Assembly (NCBI RefSeq): GCF_900637655.1
Contig: NZ_LR134384.1
Span: forward strand, 2,728,001 to 2,792,000
From: Segatella oris
Lineage (GTDB): Bacteria; Bacteroidota; Bacteroidia; Bacteroidales; Bacteroidaceae
Reading direction: 5' to 3'
DNA length: 64,000 nucleotides
Shown here: one piece after another, positions 45,303 through 53,544 of the stretch
Layout of the letters: each line of letters opens with the position of its first letter
How positions within the stretch are numbered: the first letter of the stretch is position 1
Notes under the pieces: generated by a model
Database searches by the model: none
Seen by the model: only the letters and a program-made list of their open reading frames with translations
What the model was told of the DNA's origin: nothing
Position numbers and translations under genes: made by a program

Positions 45303-46703
45303 ATGATGAAGAATATAAATAAGACGATATTTCTCATGGCAATTGCAGCCGTCATGCTGACGGGATGCAAGAGTCTTTATGGCAAATATGAACGTCCGGA
45401 GGTCAACACGAGCGGTGTGTTCCGCGATGTTGTCTCCGACAAAGACACACTTGTCGCCACAGATACGGCTACATTTGCCAACATCCCATGGCGCAGTGTG
45501 TTTACCGATACACAGCTGCAGAGGCTTATTGAGCAGGGATTGGCCCACAACCCAAACCTTCTCAATGCTGCATTGAACGTGCAAATGGCCGAGGCTCAGC
45601 TCAAGGCGGCTAAGCTTTCATTTCTTCCTTCGTTTGCTTTTACGCCACAAGGCACTATCTCTTCATGGGATGGAAACAAGGCAAACAAGGTTTACAGCTT
45701 GCCGGTTACAGCCAGTTGGAACGTAGATCTCTTTGGAACGCTGCTCTCTTCGAAGCGTGCCGCACAGGTAGCTTTGCTGCAAAGTAAGGATTATCAGGTG
45801 TCTGTTCAGACCAAGTTGATTGCCAACATCGCCAATATGTACTACACACTCCTTATGCTTGACAAGCAAATGGAATTGGTAACAGACATGGAAAAGCTGA
45901 CGAAAGACACCTGGGATATCATGGTCTTGCAGAAAGATGCCATAGTAGGTGTGCGCTCTACTGCCGTTCAAAGAGCCGAAGCCAACTACTATTCAGTGCT
46001 CACCCAAAAGGTAGATATCAAGCGACAGATACGTGAAACCGAGAACGCTCTTTCGCTTTTAATCGGTCAGCAGGCACAAAGCATCAGCCGAGGTAAGCTT
46101 GAAGACCAGATGCTGCCGGTCAATTTCTCTACCGGAGTGGGGCTGCAATTACTGCAAAATCGTGCTGATGTCCATGCAGCTGAAATGGCATTGGCGCAGT
46201 GTTTCTATAATGTGGAGACCGCACGCAGCCGTTTCTATCCTGTGCTTAACATCAATGCGAGCGGTGCTTTCACCAATAGTGGGGGCATGGGGATAGTTAA
46301 TCCCGGCAAGTGGTTACTCACTGCAGTCGGTTCCTTGACGCAACCTATCTTCCAGAATGGTAAACTTGTGGCCGGACTTAAAGTGGCGAAAGCTCAATAC
46401 GAGCAGGCTTTCAACACCTGGCAGAACGCTGTTCTCACTGCAGGAAGCGAGGTCAGCAACGCTCTGGTGCAATATAACAGCGCCGAAGAGAAGTCGAAAG
46501 TTGAGGCCAAGCAGATTGAAGTGCTCAAGAAGAACGTTGACGACACGAAGGAATTAATGGCAAGTGCAGGCAGCACCTATCTTGAAGTGATCACCGCACA
46601 GAGCAGTCTTCTCAATGCAGAACTCTCCAAAGTGGCCGACGATTTCAGCAAGATGCAGGCCGTAGTCAACCTCTATAGTGCATTAGGAGGAGGGAGTAGA
46701 TGA
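45303..46703 (+). CDS. Outer-membrane efflux channel lipoprotein (TolC/OprM, NodT family)
   Basis: 466 residues. Lipoprotein signal with lipobox LTGC (Cys22), then two OEP repeats of long helices (FTDTQLQRLIEQGLAHNPNLLNAALNVQMAEAQL; IENGLLQNRADVHAAEMAL-like segment near 285). It completes the tripartite pump. The start lies 1 bp after the RND permease stop; two adjacent ATGs exist. Confidence 0.93.
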   Translation: MMKNINKTIFLMAIAAVMLTGCKSLYGKYERPEVNTSGVFRDVVSDKDTLVATDTATFANIPWRSVFTDTQLQRLIEQGLAHNPNLLNAALNVQMAEAQLKAAKLSFLPSFAFTPQGTISSWDGNKANKVYSLPVTASWNVDLFGTLLSSKRAAQVALLQSKDYQVSVQTKLIANIANMYYTLLMLDKQMELVTDMEKLTKDTWDIMVLQKDAIVGVRSTAVQRAEANYYSVLTQKVDIKRQIRETENALSLLIGQQAQSISRGKLEDQMLPVNFSTGVGLQLLQNRADVHAAEMALAQCFYNVETARSRFYPVLNINASGAFTNSGGMGIVNPGKWLLTAVGSLTQPIFQNGKLVAGLKVAKAQYEQAFNTWQNAVLTAGSEVSNALVQYNSAEEKSKVEAKQIEVLKKNVDDTKELMASAGSTYLEVITAQSSLLNAELSKVADDFSKMQAVVNLYSALGGGSR

Positions 46704-46914
46704 TGTGAAATGAGAAATATGGGGTGTGGAATGATGCTGATGAGGAGTGTGGAATGAGGAATGTGGAATGATATGTCACGCTACATTCCACATTAAAACA
46801 ATTCCATATCCAACACTCCTCACTTCACATTAAAACACAATTCCACATTTCTCACTCCTCATTCCACATGAAAATAACTTCACATTCAACATTACTCATT
46901 CAACATTTACAACT
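46704..46914. repeat. Low-complexity repeat of ATTCCACA/CTCCTCA words
   Basis: About 200 bp built from GTGGAATGAGGAATGTGGAATG-type words in the first half and their complements (CATTCCACAT, CACTCCTCATTCCACAT, TTCACATTCAACATT) in the second, so the region can fold on itself. It separates the efflux operon from lpxA and reaches to within a few bases of its start codon. No promoter was recognised in it. Confidence 0.7.
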
Positions 46915-47697
46915 ATGTCAAGTGATATAAGTCCAAGAGCAGAGGTGTCACCGAAAGCTAAAATCGGCGACAACTGCAAGATATTTCCGTTCGTGTATAT
47001 TGAAGACGACGTAGTGATCGGCGACAACTGTGTGCTTTTTCCATTCACGAGTGTCCTCAACGGCACGAAGATGGGCAGCAACAACAAGGTGCATCAGTGT
47101 GCAGTCTTGGGTGCATTGCCGCAGGATTTCAATTTCTGCGGCGAACAAAGTGAGCTCATCATCGGCGACAATAACATCATTCGTGAGAACGTAGTCATTA
47201 ACCGTGCCACGCATGAAGGCTGCAAAACCGTCATCGGTAACGGCAACTTCCTCATGGAAGGCGTTCATATTTCGCATGATACTGTCGTGGGGAATCACTG
47301 CGTTTTCGGTTATGGCACGAAGATAGCAGGCGATTGTTGCATCGGCGATAATGTCATTTTCAGTTCCAGTGTCATAGAGAATGCAAAGACGCGTGTCGGC
47401 AGTTTGGCCATGATTCAGGCTGGAACGACATTCTCAAAAGACGTGCCACCGTATACCATTGTTGGTGGAAAACCGGCCTCATATACCGGGCCTAACAACG
47501 TGATGATGGGCAGTAACGGCATTGATGAAAAGGTTCAGAAGCATGTTGCAAACGCCTATCGACTCGTGTTCCACGGTCAGACGAGTCTCTTTGATGCCGT
47601 GCATCAGATTAAAGATCAGGTGCCTGACAGTGCTGAAATCCGTAGTATTTTGGAATTCCTCAATGCTACTGAATTGGGCATCATAGGTAAAATGTAG
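46915..47697 (+). CDS. lpxA: UDP-N-acetylglucosamine O-acyltransferase (LpxA family, possible paralogue)
   Basis: 260-residue left-handed beta-helix acyltransferase. Hexapeptide repeats fill residues 1-185 (IGDNCKIFPFVYIEDDVVIGDN). The catalytic His pair is in VHISHDTVVG (His118, His121), and the C-terminal helical domain is complete. It adds the first 3-hydroxyacyl chain in lipid A synthesis. It stands alone instead of in the usual lpxD-lpxC/fabZ-lpxA cluster, so it could be a second copy with altered chain or donor specificity. Confidence 0.85.
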   Translation: MSSDISPRAEVSPKAKIGDNCKIFPFVYIEDDVVIGDNCVLFPFTSVLNGTKMGSNNKVHQCAVLGALPQDFNFCGEQSELIIGDNNIIRENVVINRATHEGCKTVIGNGNFLMEGVHISHDTVVGNHCVFGYGTKIAGDCCIGDNVIFSSSVIENAKTRVGSLAMIQAGTTFSKDVPPYTIVGGKPASYTGPNNVMMGSNGIDEKVQKHVANAYRLVFHGQTSLFDAVHQIKDQVPDSAEIRSILEFLNATELGIIGKM

Positions 47698-47725
47698 GCA
47701 TACCTATACATTTTACACTACGTGC

Positions 47726-47758
47726 AGAGGAGGTTTCCGAGAGGTAACCTCCTCTTTT
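47726..47758 (+). terminator. Terminator of lpxA
   Basis: AGAGGAGGTT/AACCTCCTCT (47726-47735 with 47746-47755) followed by TTTT. Confidence 0.8.
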
Positions 47759-47904
47759 CGGTTAGCTCTCTCACCCGAAACTGCAACAGGATAAAACACG
47801 GATGAAAATAGTAAAAAACTGTAACAAAAAAGATTGTTCTGTGGAAATGCAGATTGTTCTGTTTTTCCTTAACTTCAGAAATGACGTGTTTTCAGCTTGC
47901 AATC

Positions 47905-47992
47905 TCGGTCTGATTGTCGTGTCATCTGCCTCAAATCACCTTGTATTTTGACGCAGATTGTATCGCGATTTGACGCAAATGAGAAGTCAGAA
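47905..47992 (+). repeat. 22-bp periodic array, copy D (four units)
   Basis: Units start at 47905, 47927, 47949 and 47971, opening TCGGTCT, TGCCTCA, TGACGCA and TGACGCA, and ending in TC or TT. It is preceded by TTTTCAGCTTGCAATC, which matches the sequence preceding the array in copy B (TTTTCAGCCTGCAATC). It lies between the converging lpxA and radical SAM genes. The remaining 180 bp to the radical SAM stop show nothing else. Confidence 0.8.
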
Positions 47993-48173
47993 TGGGGCTT
48001 GTTGTGGGCTGTCTCCGTGTTTATCGGGCTTTCATGAAAATCAAGACACGAAAAAAGGAGAGCCGTAACAGACCCTCCGCTGATGCAAAGATAATGAATT
48101 TTTGAGGCAAATGCAAATCGGTTTTGAATTATATTGACAATTAATGAGCCAGGGGAGGCTTCCCTCTTTCTCC

Positions 48174-48956
48174 TTAATAGGATGCCGTGCAAGGTATTCC
48201 TTCCGCGATAACACGGTCGCGAATGGCATCAAGTTCCTCGTGGGTAGCCTTCAAGAGCGCATGATCCGGGGTCTCACGGTCAATGGTATAAATCATCACT
48301 TCTTGCGGTCTGATGCTCTTGACAGCCTGCAACCATGGGTCGACAAACTGCTCCTGCGTGTTGTCTACATCGATTCCGTCTTCGGTTTTGCCTTTCATAA
48401 ACATGGATTGAATAATGACATGCCCCTTAAAAAGCTTCAAGCCTTCAATGATTTTGTGGATATCATACGAGGATTGCAATGGGCGATCCACCGTCCGGAT
48501 ATAGTCCATGTCGACCGTGTCCACTTTCAGTATGTTGTTGTCTACCTTCATCAACGCCTCACGGACACTGTCGTTAAAAATGAAAGTGCTGTTGCTGAGC
48601 ACGCTGATTTTGGCCTTGGGACAGTATTGGTTGCGCAGTTTGATGGTGTCTTCGATGATTGCCTTGAAATCAGGATGACCTGTAGGTTCGCCGTTCCCCG
48701 CAAAAGTCAGTACGTCGGGAAACTCCTCATGTGCGTGCATTTCGCGCAGTTTGGTCTCTAACTGCGTGGCCACTTCCTCGCGTGTAGGTCGCTTTTGAGT
48801 AGGCACATGCTGCTTGTTGAAGCCGCATTCGCAATAGATGCAGTCGAAAGTACACACCTTACCGTCGGCCGGCATAAGGTTGATGCCTAATGAAATCCCC
48901 AATCTGCGACTGTGAACAGGGCCGAAAATGGGAGAGGGATAAATGATTGTGCTCAT
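48174..48956 (-). CDS. Radical SAM protein of unknown substrate
   Basis: 260 residues. The iron-sulfur motif CTFDCIYC has Cys35, Cys39 and Cys42 with CxxxCxxC spacing. The start YPSPIFGPVHSRRLGISLGI and NGEPTGHPDF are shared with a conserved group of radical SAM proteins distantly related to MoaA/NifB-type enzymes. The cofactor activity is secure; the reaction is not known. The promoter leaves almost no leader. Confidence 0.85.
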   Translation of the reverse strand: MSTIIYPSPIFGPVHSRRLGISLGINLMPADGKVCTFDCIYCECGFNKQHVPTQKRPTREEVATQLETKLREMHAHEEFPDVLTFAGNGEPTGHPDFKAIIEDTIKLRNQYCPKAKISVLSNSTFIFNDSVREALMKVDNNILKVDTVDMDYIRTVDRPLQSSYDIHKIIEGLKLFKGHVIIQSMFMKGKTEDGIDVDNTQEQFVDPWLQAVKSIRPQEVMIYTIDRETPDHALLKATHEELDAIRDRVIAEGIPCTASY

Positions 48957-48964
48957 ATTTGTGA

Positions 48965-48972
48965 CAAAGATA
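48965..48972 (-). promoter_or_regulatory. -7 box of the radical SAM gene (near-leaderless)
   Basis: TATCTTTG on the minus strand, 8 bp upstream of the ATG at 48956. Confidence 0.5.
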
Positions 48973-49066
48973 GCGAAATATATCAGGATTACAGGTGTTG
49001 CTACTAAATTAGAATGATTTAATAGTTAATGGAGGTTAAACTATTGTATGACGGCGAATTAAGCAT

Positions 49067-49074
49067 TATCTTTG
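49067..49074 (+). promoter_or_regulatory. -7 box of the ftsX operon
   Basis: TATCTTTG with ATTG at 49043-49046 at 20-bp spacing. Leader of about 27 nt to the ATG at 49108. Confidence 0.55.
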
Positions 49075-49107
49075 CAAGATATTTGGTGTATTATACGCTG
49101 TTGTGGA

Positions 49108-49986
49108 ATGAGAAAGAAACGTAAAGCTGCTCGCAATCGTCATGGATTGCAGGTTGTTACTTTGTGTATCAGCACGGCTATGGTGTTGATTTTGTTGGGA
49201 ATTGTCGTCTTTTCTGTGCTTACAGCCAGGAATATGTCAACCTATGTAAAGGAGAATCTTGTTGTGACGATGATGCTTCAGGATGATATGACCAATCCCG
49301 AAGCACAGCAACTTTGCAGTCGTTTGCATCAGTATTCCTATATCAACAAAGTGGATTTCATCAGTAAGGAGCAGGCTTTGAAGGAGCAGACACAGGCTTT
49401 GGGAACAGATCCTTCGGAGTTTATCGGCATCAATCCGTTTCAGGCTTCCATAGAGATTAAGCTCAAAGGTGACTATGCCAACAACGATTCTTTGAAATGG
49501 ATTACCAAGGAATTGAAGCGTTATCCTAAGGTGGGTAATATCACCTATCAGAAAGGTTTGATGGAAAGTGTCAACACGTTCTTGCAGAAAATCAGTTTTG
49601 TTCTGTTGATATTGGCGGGCTTGCTGACGTTTGTGTCGTTCTCACTCATCAGCAACACCGTGCGCTTGAGTATCTATGCACGTCGTTTCTCCATTCATAC
49701 GATGAAGTTGGTCGGTGCCTCATGGGGGTTCATTCGCCGTCCGTTTGTGTGGCGGTCAGTGGCAGTCGGCATCGTTGCAGCTTTGTTGGCAGTGATCGTT
49801 TTGGGCTGTTTTGTCTATGCACTCTACACGTATGAACCCGAAATCTTGACGGTGGTTACCCCCGAAGTGATGGTGATAACGGCCTTGGCTGTGTTCCTTT
49901 TTGGCATCATCATCACGGCAATCTGTGCGAGTCTTTCAGTCAACAAGTTCCTGAAGATGAAAGCCGGCGAACTGTATAAAATTTGA
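49108..49986 (+). CDS. ftsX: Cell division permease FtsX
   Basis: 292-residue inner-membrane protein that, with the ATPase FtsE, activates peptidoglycan hydrolases at the division site. Four membrane helices (about 20-45, 165-190, 215-245, 258-285) flank a periplasmic domain (about 45-160). The start at 49108 (MRKKRKAARNRHGLQ) is chosen because an upstream ATG (49072) lies beside the -7 box. FtsE is not adjacent. It heads the ftsX-DUF3098-uppP-truB-queA-folK operon. Confidence 0.92.
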   Translation: MRKKRKAARNRHGLQVVTLCISTAMVLILLGIVVFSVLTARNMSTYVKENLVVTMMLQDDMTNPEAQQLCSRLHQYSYINKVDFISKEQALKEQTQALGTDPSEFIGINPFQASIEIKLKGDYANNDSLKWITKELKRYPKVGNITYQKGLMESVNTFLQKISFVLLILAGLLTFVSFSLISNTVRLSIYARRFSIHTMKLVGASWGFIRRPFVWRSVAVGIVAALLAVIVLGCFVYALYTYEPEILTVVTPEVMVITALAVFLFGIIITAICASLSVNKFLKMKAGELYKI

Positions 49987-50061
49987 TTTCAATGCTTGTG
50001 ATGGGTTATTTGTGCGTGTGGCAAGGCTCAAAGCAGGAAAACATATAACAGAAAACAATTT

Positions 50062-50304
50062 ATGGACAAAAAGAATTTAGCATTCGATAAGGTCAACTTC
50101 ATCCTGTTGGCCATAGGAATGGCAGTTGTTATTTTGGGCTTTATCCTCATGAGTGGGAGTGGTTCTACAGAGCAAGCCTTTAATCCGGAGGTGTTCAGTA
50201 CGATGAGAATAAAGGTTGCTCCGGTAGTTTGTTTCGTCGGTTTTGTGTCGATTATCTACGCAATCATCCGTAAACCAAAAGACATCAACACCGAGGAAGA
50301 CTAA
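50062..50304 (+). CDS. DUF3098 small membrane protein
   Basis: 80 residues with two membrane helices (about 13-32 and 50-68) and the family motif NPEVFSTMRIKVAPVVCFVGF. DUF3098 is restricted to Bacteroidetes and is encoded between ftsX and uppP, which hints at a link to cell-wall or division, but no function is known. Its TAA overlaps the uppP ATG by one base. Confidence 0.9.
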   Translation: MDKKNLAFDKVNFILLAIGMAVVILGFILMSGSGSTEQAFNPEVFSTMRIKVAPVVCFVGFVSIIYAIIRKPKDINTEED

Positions 50305-51134
50305 TGGATTTCATTCAAACGCTCATCATTGCGATTGTTGAAGGACTGACAGAGTTCCTTCCTGTGTCGTCAACAGGACACATGATTATCACGCAGAACC
50401 TGCTCGGTGTGCCACAGGGTGACCCTTTTGTTCATGCGTTTACATTCATTATTCAGTTTGGAGCCATTCTTTCGGTGGTGTGCCTTTATTGGAAACGTTT
50501 CTTCCAGATGCGCACCAAAGAAGAGTTCTTCAGTAAGATGAAGTTCTATGGACTGCTGATAGTAGGCGTCATACCTGCGGTTATCGTAGGTTTGTTGGCC
50601 AAGAAGAGTGGTCTGCTTGATAGATTGCTCGACAGTGTTGAAGTTGTTGCGGTAACCTTAGTGCTGGGAGGTGTGTTCATGTTGTTCTGTGATCGCCTCT
50701 TCAATAAGGGCACTGAAGAGAATAAGGTGGATTGGAAACGCGCATTGAAGATAGGTTGTTTCCAGTGTCTTTCGGTCATTCCGGGCATGAGTCGCAGTAT
50801 GTCGACGATTGTAGGTGGTATGCAACAGAAGCTGACTCGCCGGCGGGCAGCCGAGTTTTCATTCTTTCTTGCAGTGCCTACTATGGCGGGTGCCACGTTG
50901 CTTGACCTGTTGGATATGTTCAAAGAAGGTACAGATTGGGCCACAACGCATAATATAGAGATGCTCGTCTTAGGCTGTGTGGTAGCCTTTATCGTAGCAA
51001 TCTTCGCCATGAAATGGTTTGTAAGCTTCCTCACGAGATATGGTTTCAAGGCCTTTGGATGGTATCGTATCATCATCGGTACAGTGATTTTGCTACTTTT
51101 GGCCACGGGTCATTCACTCGTAATGGTTGACTAA
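50304..51134 (+). CDS. uppP: Undecaprenyl-diphosphatase
   Basis: 276-residue membrane phosphatase (BacA family) that regenerates undecaprenyl phosphate for cell-wall synthesis and gives bacitracin resistance. Catalytic motifs are VEGLTEFLPVSSTGHM (residues about 13-28) and PGMSRSMSTIVGG (near 160). About eight membrane segments. Translationally coupled to DUF3098 and truB. Confidence 0.95.
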   Translation: MDFIQTLIIAIVEGLTEFLPVSSTGHMIITQNLLGVPQGDPFVHAFTFIIQFGAILSVVCLYWKRFFQMRTKEEFFSKMKFYGLLIVGVIPAVIVGLLAKKSGLLDRLLDSVEVVAVTLVLGGVFMLFCDRLFNKGTEENKVDWKRALKIGCFQCLSVIPGMSRSMSTIVGGMQQKLTRRRAAEFSFFLAVPTMAGATLLDLLDMFKEGTDWATTHNIEMLVLGCVVAFIVAIFAMKWFVSFLTRYGFKAFGWYRIIIGTVILLLLATGHSLVMVD

Positions 51135-51815
51135 ATGGATTTCAAGGCAGGAGAGATTTTTGCGATAGACAAGCCTTATCGCATTTCAAGTTTCGGCGCA
51201 TTGGCTCACGTGCGCTATGTGCTTTCACGCACATTGGGCTATAAAGTGAAGATTGGTCATGCCGGAACACTCGACCCTTTGGCTACGGGGGTGCTCATTC
51301 TCTGTACGGGAAAGGCCACCAAACGCATTGAAGAATTCCAGGGACAGACGAAGGAATACACAGCAACACTGCAGTTGGGAGCCACTACAGTAAGCTATGA
51401 TATGGAGCATGAAGTCAATGCAACCTTTCCTACAGCACATATTACGCGGGCTTTGATAGATGAAAAATTGCAGCAGTTCATTGGAGATATAGCGCAGGTT
51501 CCCCCTACTTTCAGTGCTGTAAAGGTGAATGGTGACCGCGCTTATGAATTGCGTCGTGCCGGCGAAGAGGTGAAATTGAGTCCCAAGCAGATACATATCG
51601 ACGAAATTGAAGTGACTGATTTCGATGCAGGAAAGATGCTGTTGAGCATTCGTGTGGTGTGTGGCAAGGGTACATATATCCGTGCTTTAGCCCGTGATTT
51701 AGGTCGAGCACTTGACAGCGGAGCCTATCTGACCGCACTTCGACGTACCCGTGTGGGAGAATTCACGATTGAAAAATGTCTCGATTACGAGCATATCAGA
51801 GAATGGATAGAATAA
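51135..51815 (+). CDS. truB: tRNA pseudouridine-55 synthase
   Basis: 226-residue enzyme forming pseudouridine 55 in the T-loop of tRNA. The catalytic Asp47 is in GHAGTLDPLATGVL. Motifs IDKPYRISSFG, YDMEHE and VCGKGTYIRALARDLG follow. It is shorter than the E. coli enzyme, since it lacks the C-terminal PUA domain, as is common in this phylum. The start immediately follows the uppP stop. Confidence 0.95.
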   Translation: MDFKAGEIFAIDKPYRISSFGALAHVRYVLSRTLGYKVKIGHAGTLDPLATGVLILCTGKATKRIEEFQGQTKEYTATLQLGATTVSYDMEHEVNATFPTAHITRALIDEKLQQFIGDIAQVPPTFSAVKVNGDRAYELRRAGEEVKLSPKQIHIDEIEVTDFDAGKMLLSIRVVCGKGTYIRALARDLGRALDSGAYLTALRRTRVGEFTIEKCLDYEHIREWIE

Positions 51816-51840
51816 AGTTAAAACATTAGTAAAATAATAT

Positions 51841-53007
51841 ATGAAGTTATCACAGTTCAAATTTAATCTGGCTGAGGAGCAAGTTGCACTCTATCCTCAT
51901 AGTTTCACCCGAGTGTTTGAAAATGAAGATGGAACTAAGGACAGTTTCCAGGTAACGCGTCGTGACGAATGTCGACTGATGGTTTTGCACAAACGGTCTG
52001 GACAGATAGAGATGTTCAAGAAGGATTCTAAAGGTAATCCCATTGAAGGAGAGTATCTCGACTTCCGCAATATCCTTGATTATTTCGGCGAAGGTGATAC
52101 TTTTATTTTCAATGATACAAAGGTTTTCCCTGCACGTCTCTATGGAACGAAAGAAAAAACGGATGCAAAAATCGAAGTGTTTCTGCTTAGAGAACTGAAC
52201 CCGGAGATGCGTTTGTGGGACGTTCTCGTTGAACCTGCGCGTAAAATACGCATTGGTAACAAGCTGTTCTTTGATGAAACAGGTACGATGGTGGCTGAAG
52301 TTATCGACAATACCACCAGTCGTGGCCGTACACTTCGCTTTCTCTATGATTGTGATCACGAGGAATTCAAGCGCGAACTCTTCGCTTTGGGAGAGGCTCC
52401 CCTGCCTCGTTATATCATTGACAATCGCGAAGAACCGCATGCAACTCCTGAAGATCTGGAAGACTTCCAGACGGTGTTTGCAAAGAATGAAGGTGCTGTG
52501 ACGGCTCCTGCAACAGGCTTACATTTCAGTCGTGAACTGATGAAACGCATGGAAATCCGTGGCATTCATGATGCTTATATCACACTACATTGTGGATTGG
52601 GAAACTTCAATTCAATTGAAGTGGAAGACCTCACAAAGCATAAAATGGACTCAGAACAGATGATTGTTTCGGCTGAAGCATGTCAGCGTGTGAACCAGAC
52701 GAAGCGCGAAAGGCATCATGTTTTAGCAGTTGGTGTAAGCGTTGTGAAGGCTACAGAGACTGCCGTCGGCACTGATGGCATGCTGAAAGAATATGACGGT
52801 TGGACCAACAAGTTTATCTTCCCGCCTTATGACTTCGACTTGGCAGACTCAATGGTGGCTAATTTCTATCATCCTTATTCTACGCTTCTGATGACAACAG
52901 CGGCCTTTGGTGGCTATGAGGCAGTGATGGAATGTTATAATTTGGCAGCTGAAAATGGCTATATGTTTGGCTGTTACGGTGATGCCTTGTTGATCGTTGA
53001 TGATTGA
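51841..53007 (+). CDS. queA: S-adenosylmethionine:tRNA ribosyltransferase-isomerase
   Basis: 388-residue enzyme of queuosine synthesis that transfers the ribosyl part of SAM to preQ1 in tRNA. Motifs are LSQFKFNLAEEQVALYP, NDTKVFPARLYG, GAVTAPATGLHFSRELM and TLHCGLGNF. It is about 35 residues longer than E. coli QueA owing to an insertion between residues 20 and 70. It overlaps folK by 8 bp. Confidence 0.95.
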   Translation: MKLSQFKFNLAEEQVALYPHSFTRVFENEDGTKDSFQVTRRDECRLMVLHKRSGQIEMFKKDSKGNPIEGEYLDFRNILDYFGEGDTFIFNDTKVFPARLYGTKEKTDAKIEVFLLRELNPEMRLWDVLVEPARKIRIGNKLFFDETGTMVAEVIDNTTSRGRTLRFLYDCDHEEFKRELFALGEAPLPRYIIDNREEPHATPEDLEDFQTVFAKNEGAVTAPATGLHFSRELMKRMEIRGIHDAYITLHCGLGNFNSIEVEDLTKHKMDSEQMIVSAEACQRVNQTKRERHHVLAVGVSVVKATETAVGTDGMLKEYDGWTNKFIFPPYDFDLADSMVANFYHPYSTLLMTTAAFGGYEAVMECYNLAAENGYMFGCYGDALLIVDD

Positions 53008-53434
53008 TAAAGGGCTGAAAGTGGCTTTGCATACGGTTTATTTGAGTTTAGGATCGAATATCGGAAACCGAAAGCGTAACATGCGCGATGCTGTCCGATA
53101 TCTTGAGGCAAATGTCGGTACGGTGCTTAGACAGTCTGATTTGCTCGAAACTGAACCTTGGGGATTTGATTCTCCAAATCTTTTTATCAATATGTGTGTG
53201 TGCATTGAGACGCCTTTATTGCCTCAACAGTTGCTTGAGGTAACACAGGCGATAGAGCGGAAAATGGGGAGAACGGAGAAATCTGTAGGTGAACAGTATG
53301 CCGATCGTATCATAGACATTGATATTCTGCTCTATGATAGCCTGCAAATTGATGAGCCTGACCTGCAAATTCCTCATCCTTTTATGCATGAACGCGATTT
53401 TGTAATGATCCCATTACGGCAGATATTGAAATAA
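53000..53434 (+). CDS. folK: 6-hydroxymethyl-7,8-dihydropterin pyrophosphokinase
   Basis: 144-residue enzyme of folate synthesis. VYLSLGSNIGNRKRNMRDA, the QSDLLETEPWGFDSPNLFIN stretch and DRIIDIDILLYD (metal-binding Asp pair) are diagnostic, as is PHPFMHERDFVMIPL. The ATG at 53000 overlaps queA; a TTG at 52997 is a less likely start. Last gene of the operon, followed by a long hairpin. Confidence 0.93.
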   Translation: MIDKGLKVALHTVYLSLGSNIGNRKRNMRDAVRYLEANVGTVLRQSDLLETEPWGFDSPNLFINMCVCIETPLLPQQLLEVTQAIERKMGRTEKSVGEQYADRIIDIDILLYDSLQIDEPDLQIPHPFMHERDFVMIPLRQILK

Positions 53435-53436
53435 TA

Positions 53437-53479
53437 CTATAAGAAAACGAGACCTTTTTTAGGTCTCGTTTTCTTATAG
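53437..53479 (+). terminator. Long perfect hairpin after folK
   Basis: A 19-bp perfect stem (53437-53455 with 53461-53479; core AACGAGACCT/AGGTCTCGTT) around a five-T loop. Longer than any other hairpin in the window. The tail is only moderately T-rich. It separates the folK operon from the converging ChaN gene. Confidence 0.75.
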
Positions 53480-53544
53480 CCAGATTTTTATATTCATTTC
53501 ATTTGATGAGATAAAATAGGGCTGCATGAGGTATATGATCTCAC

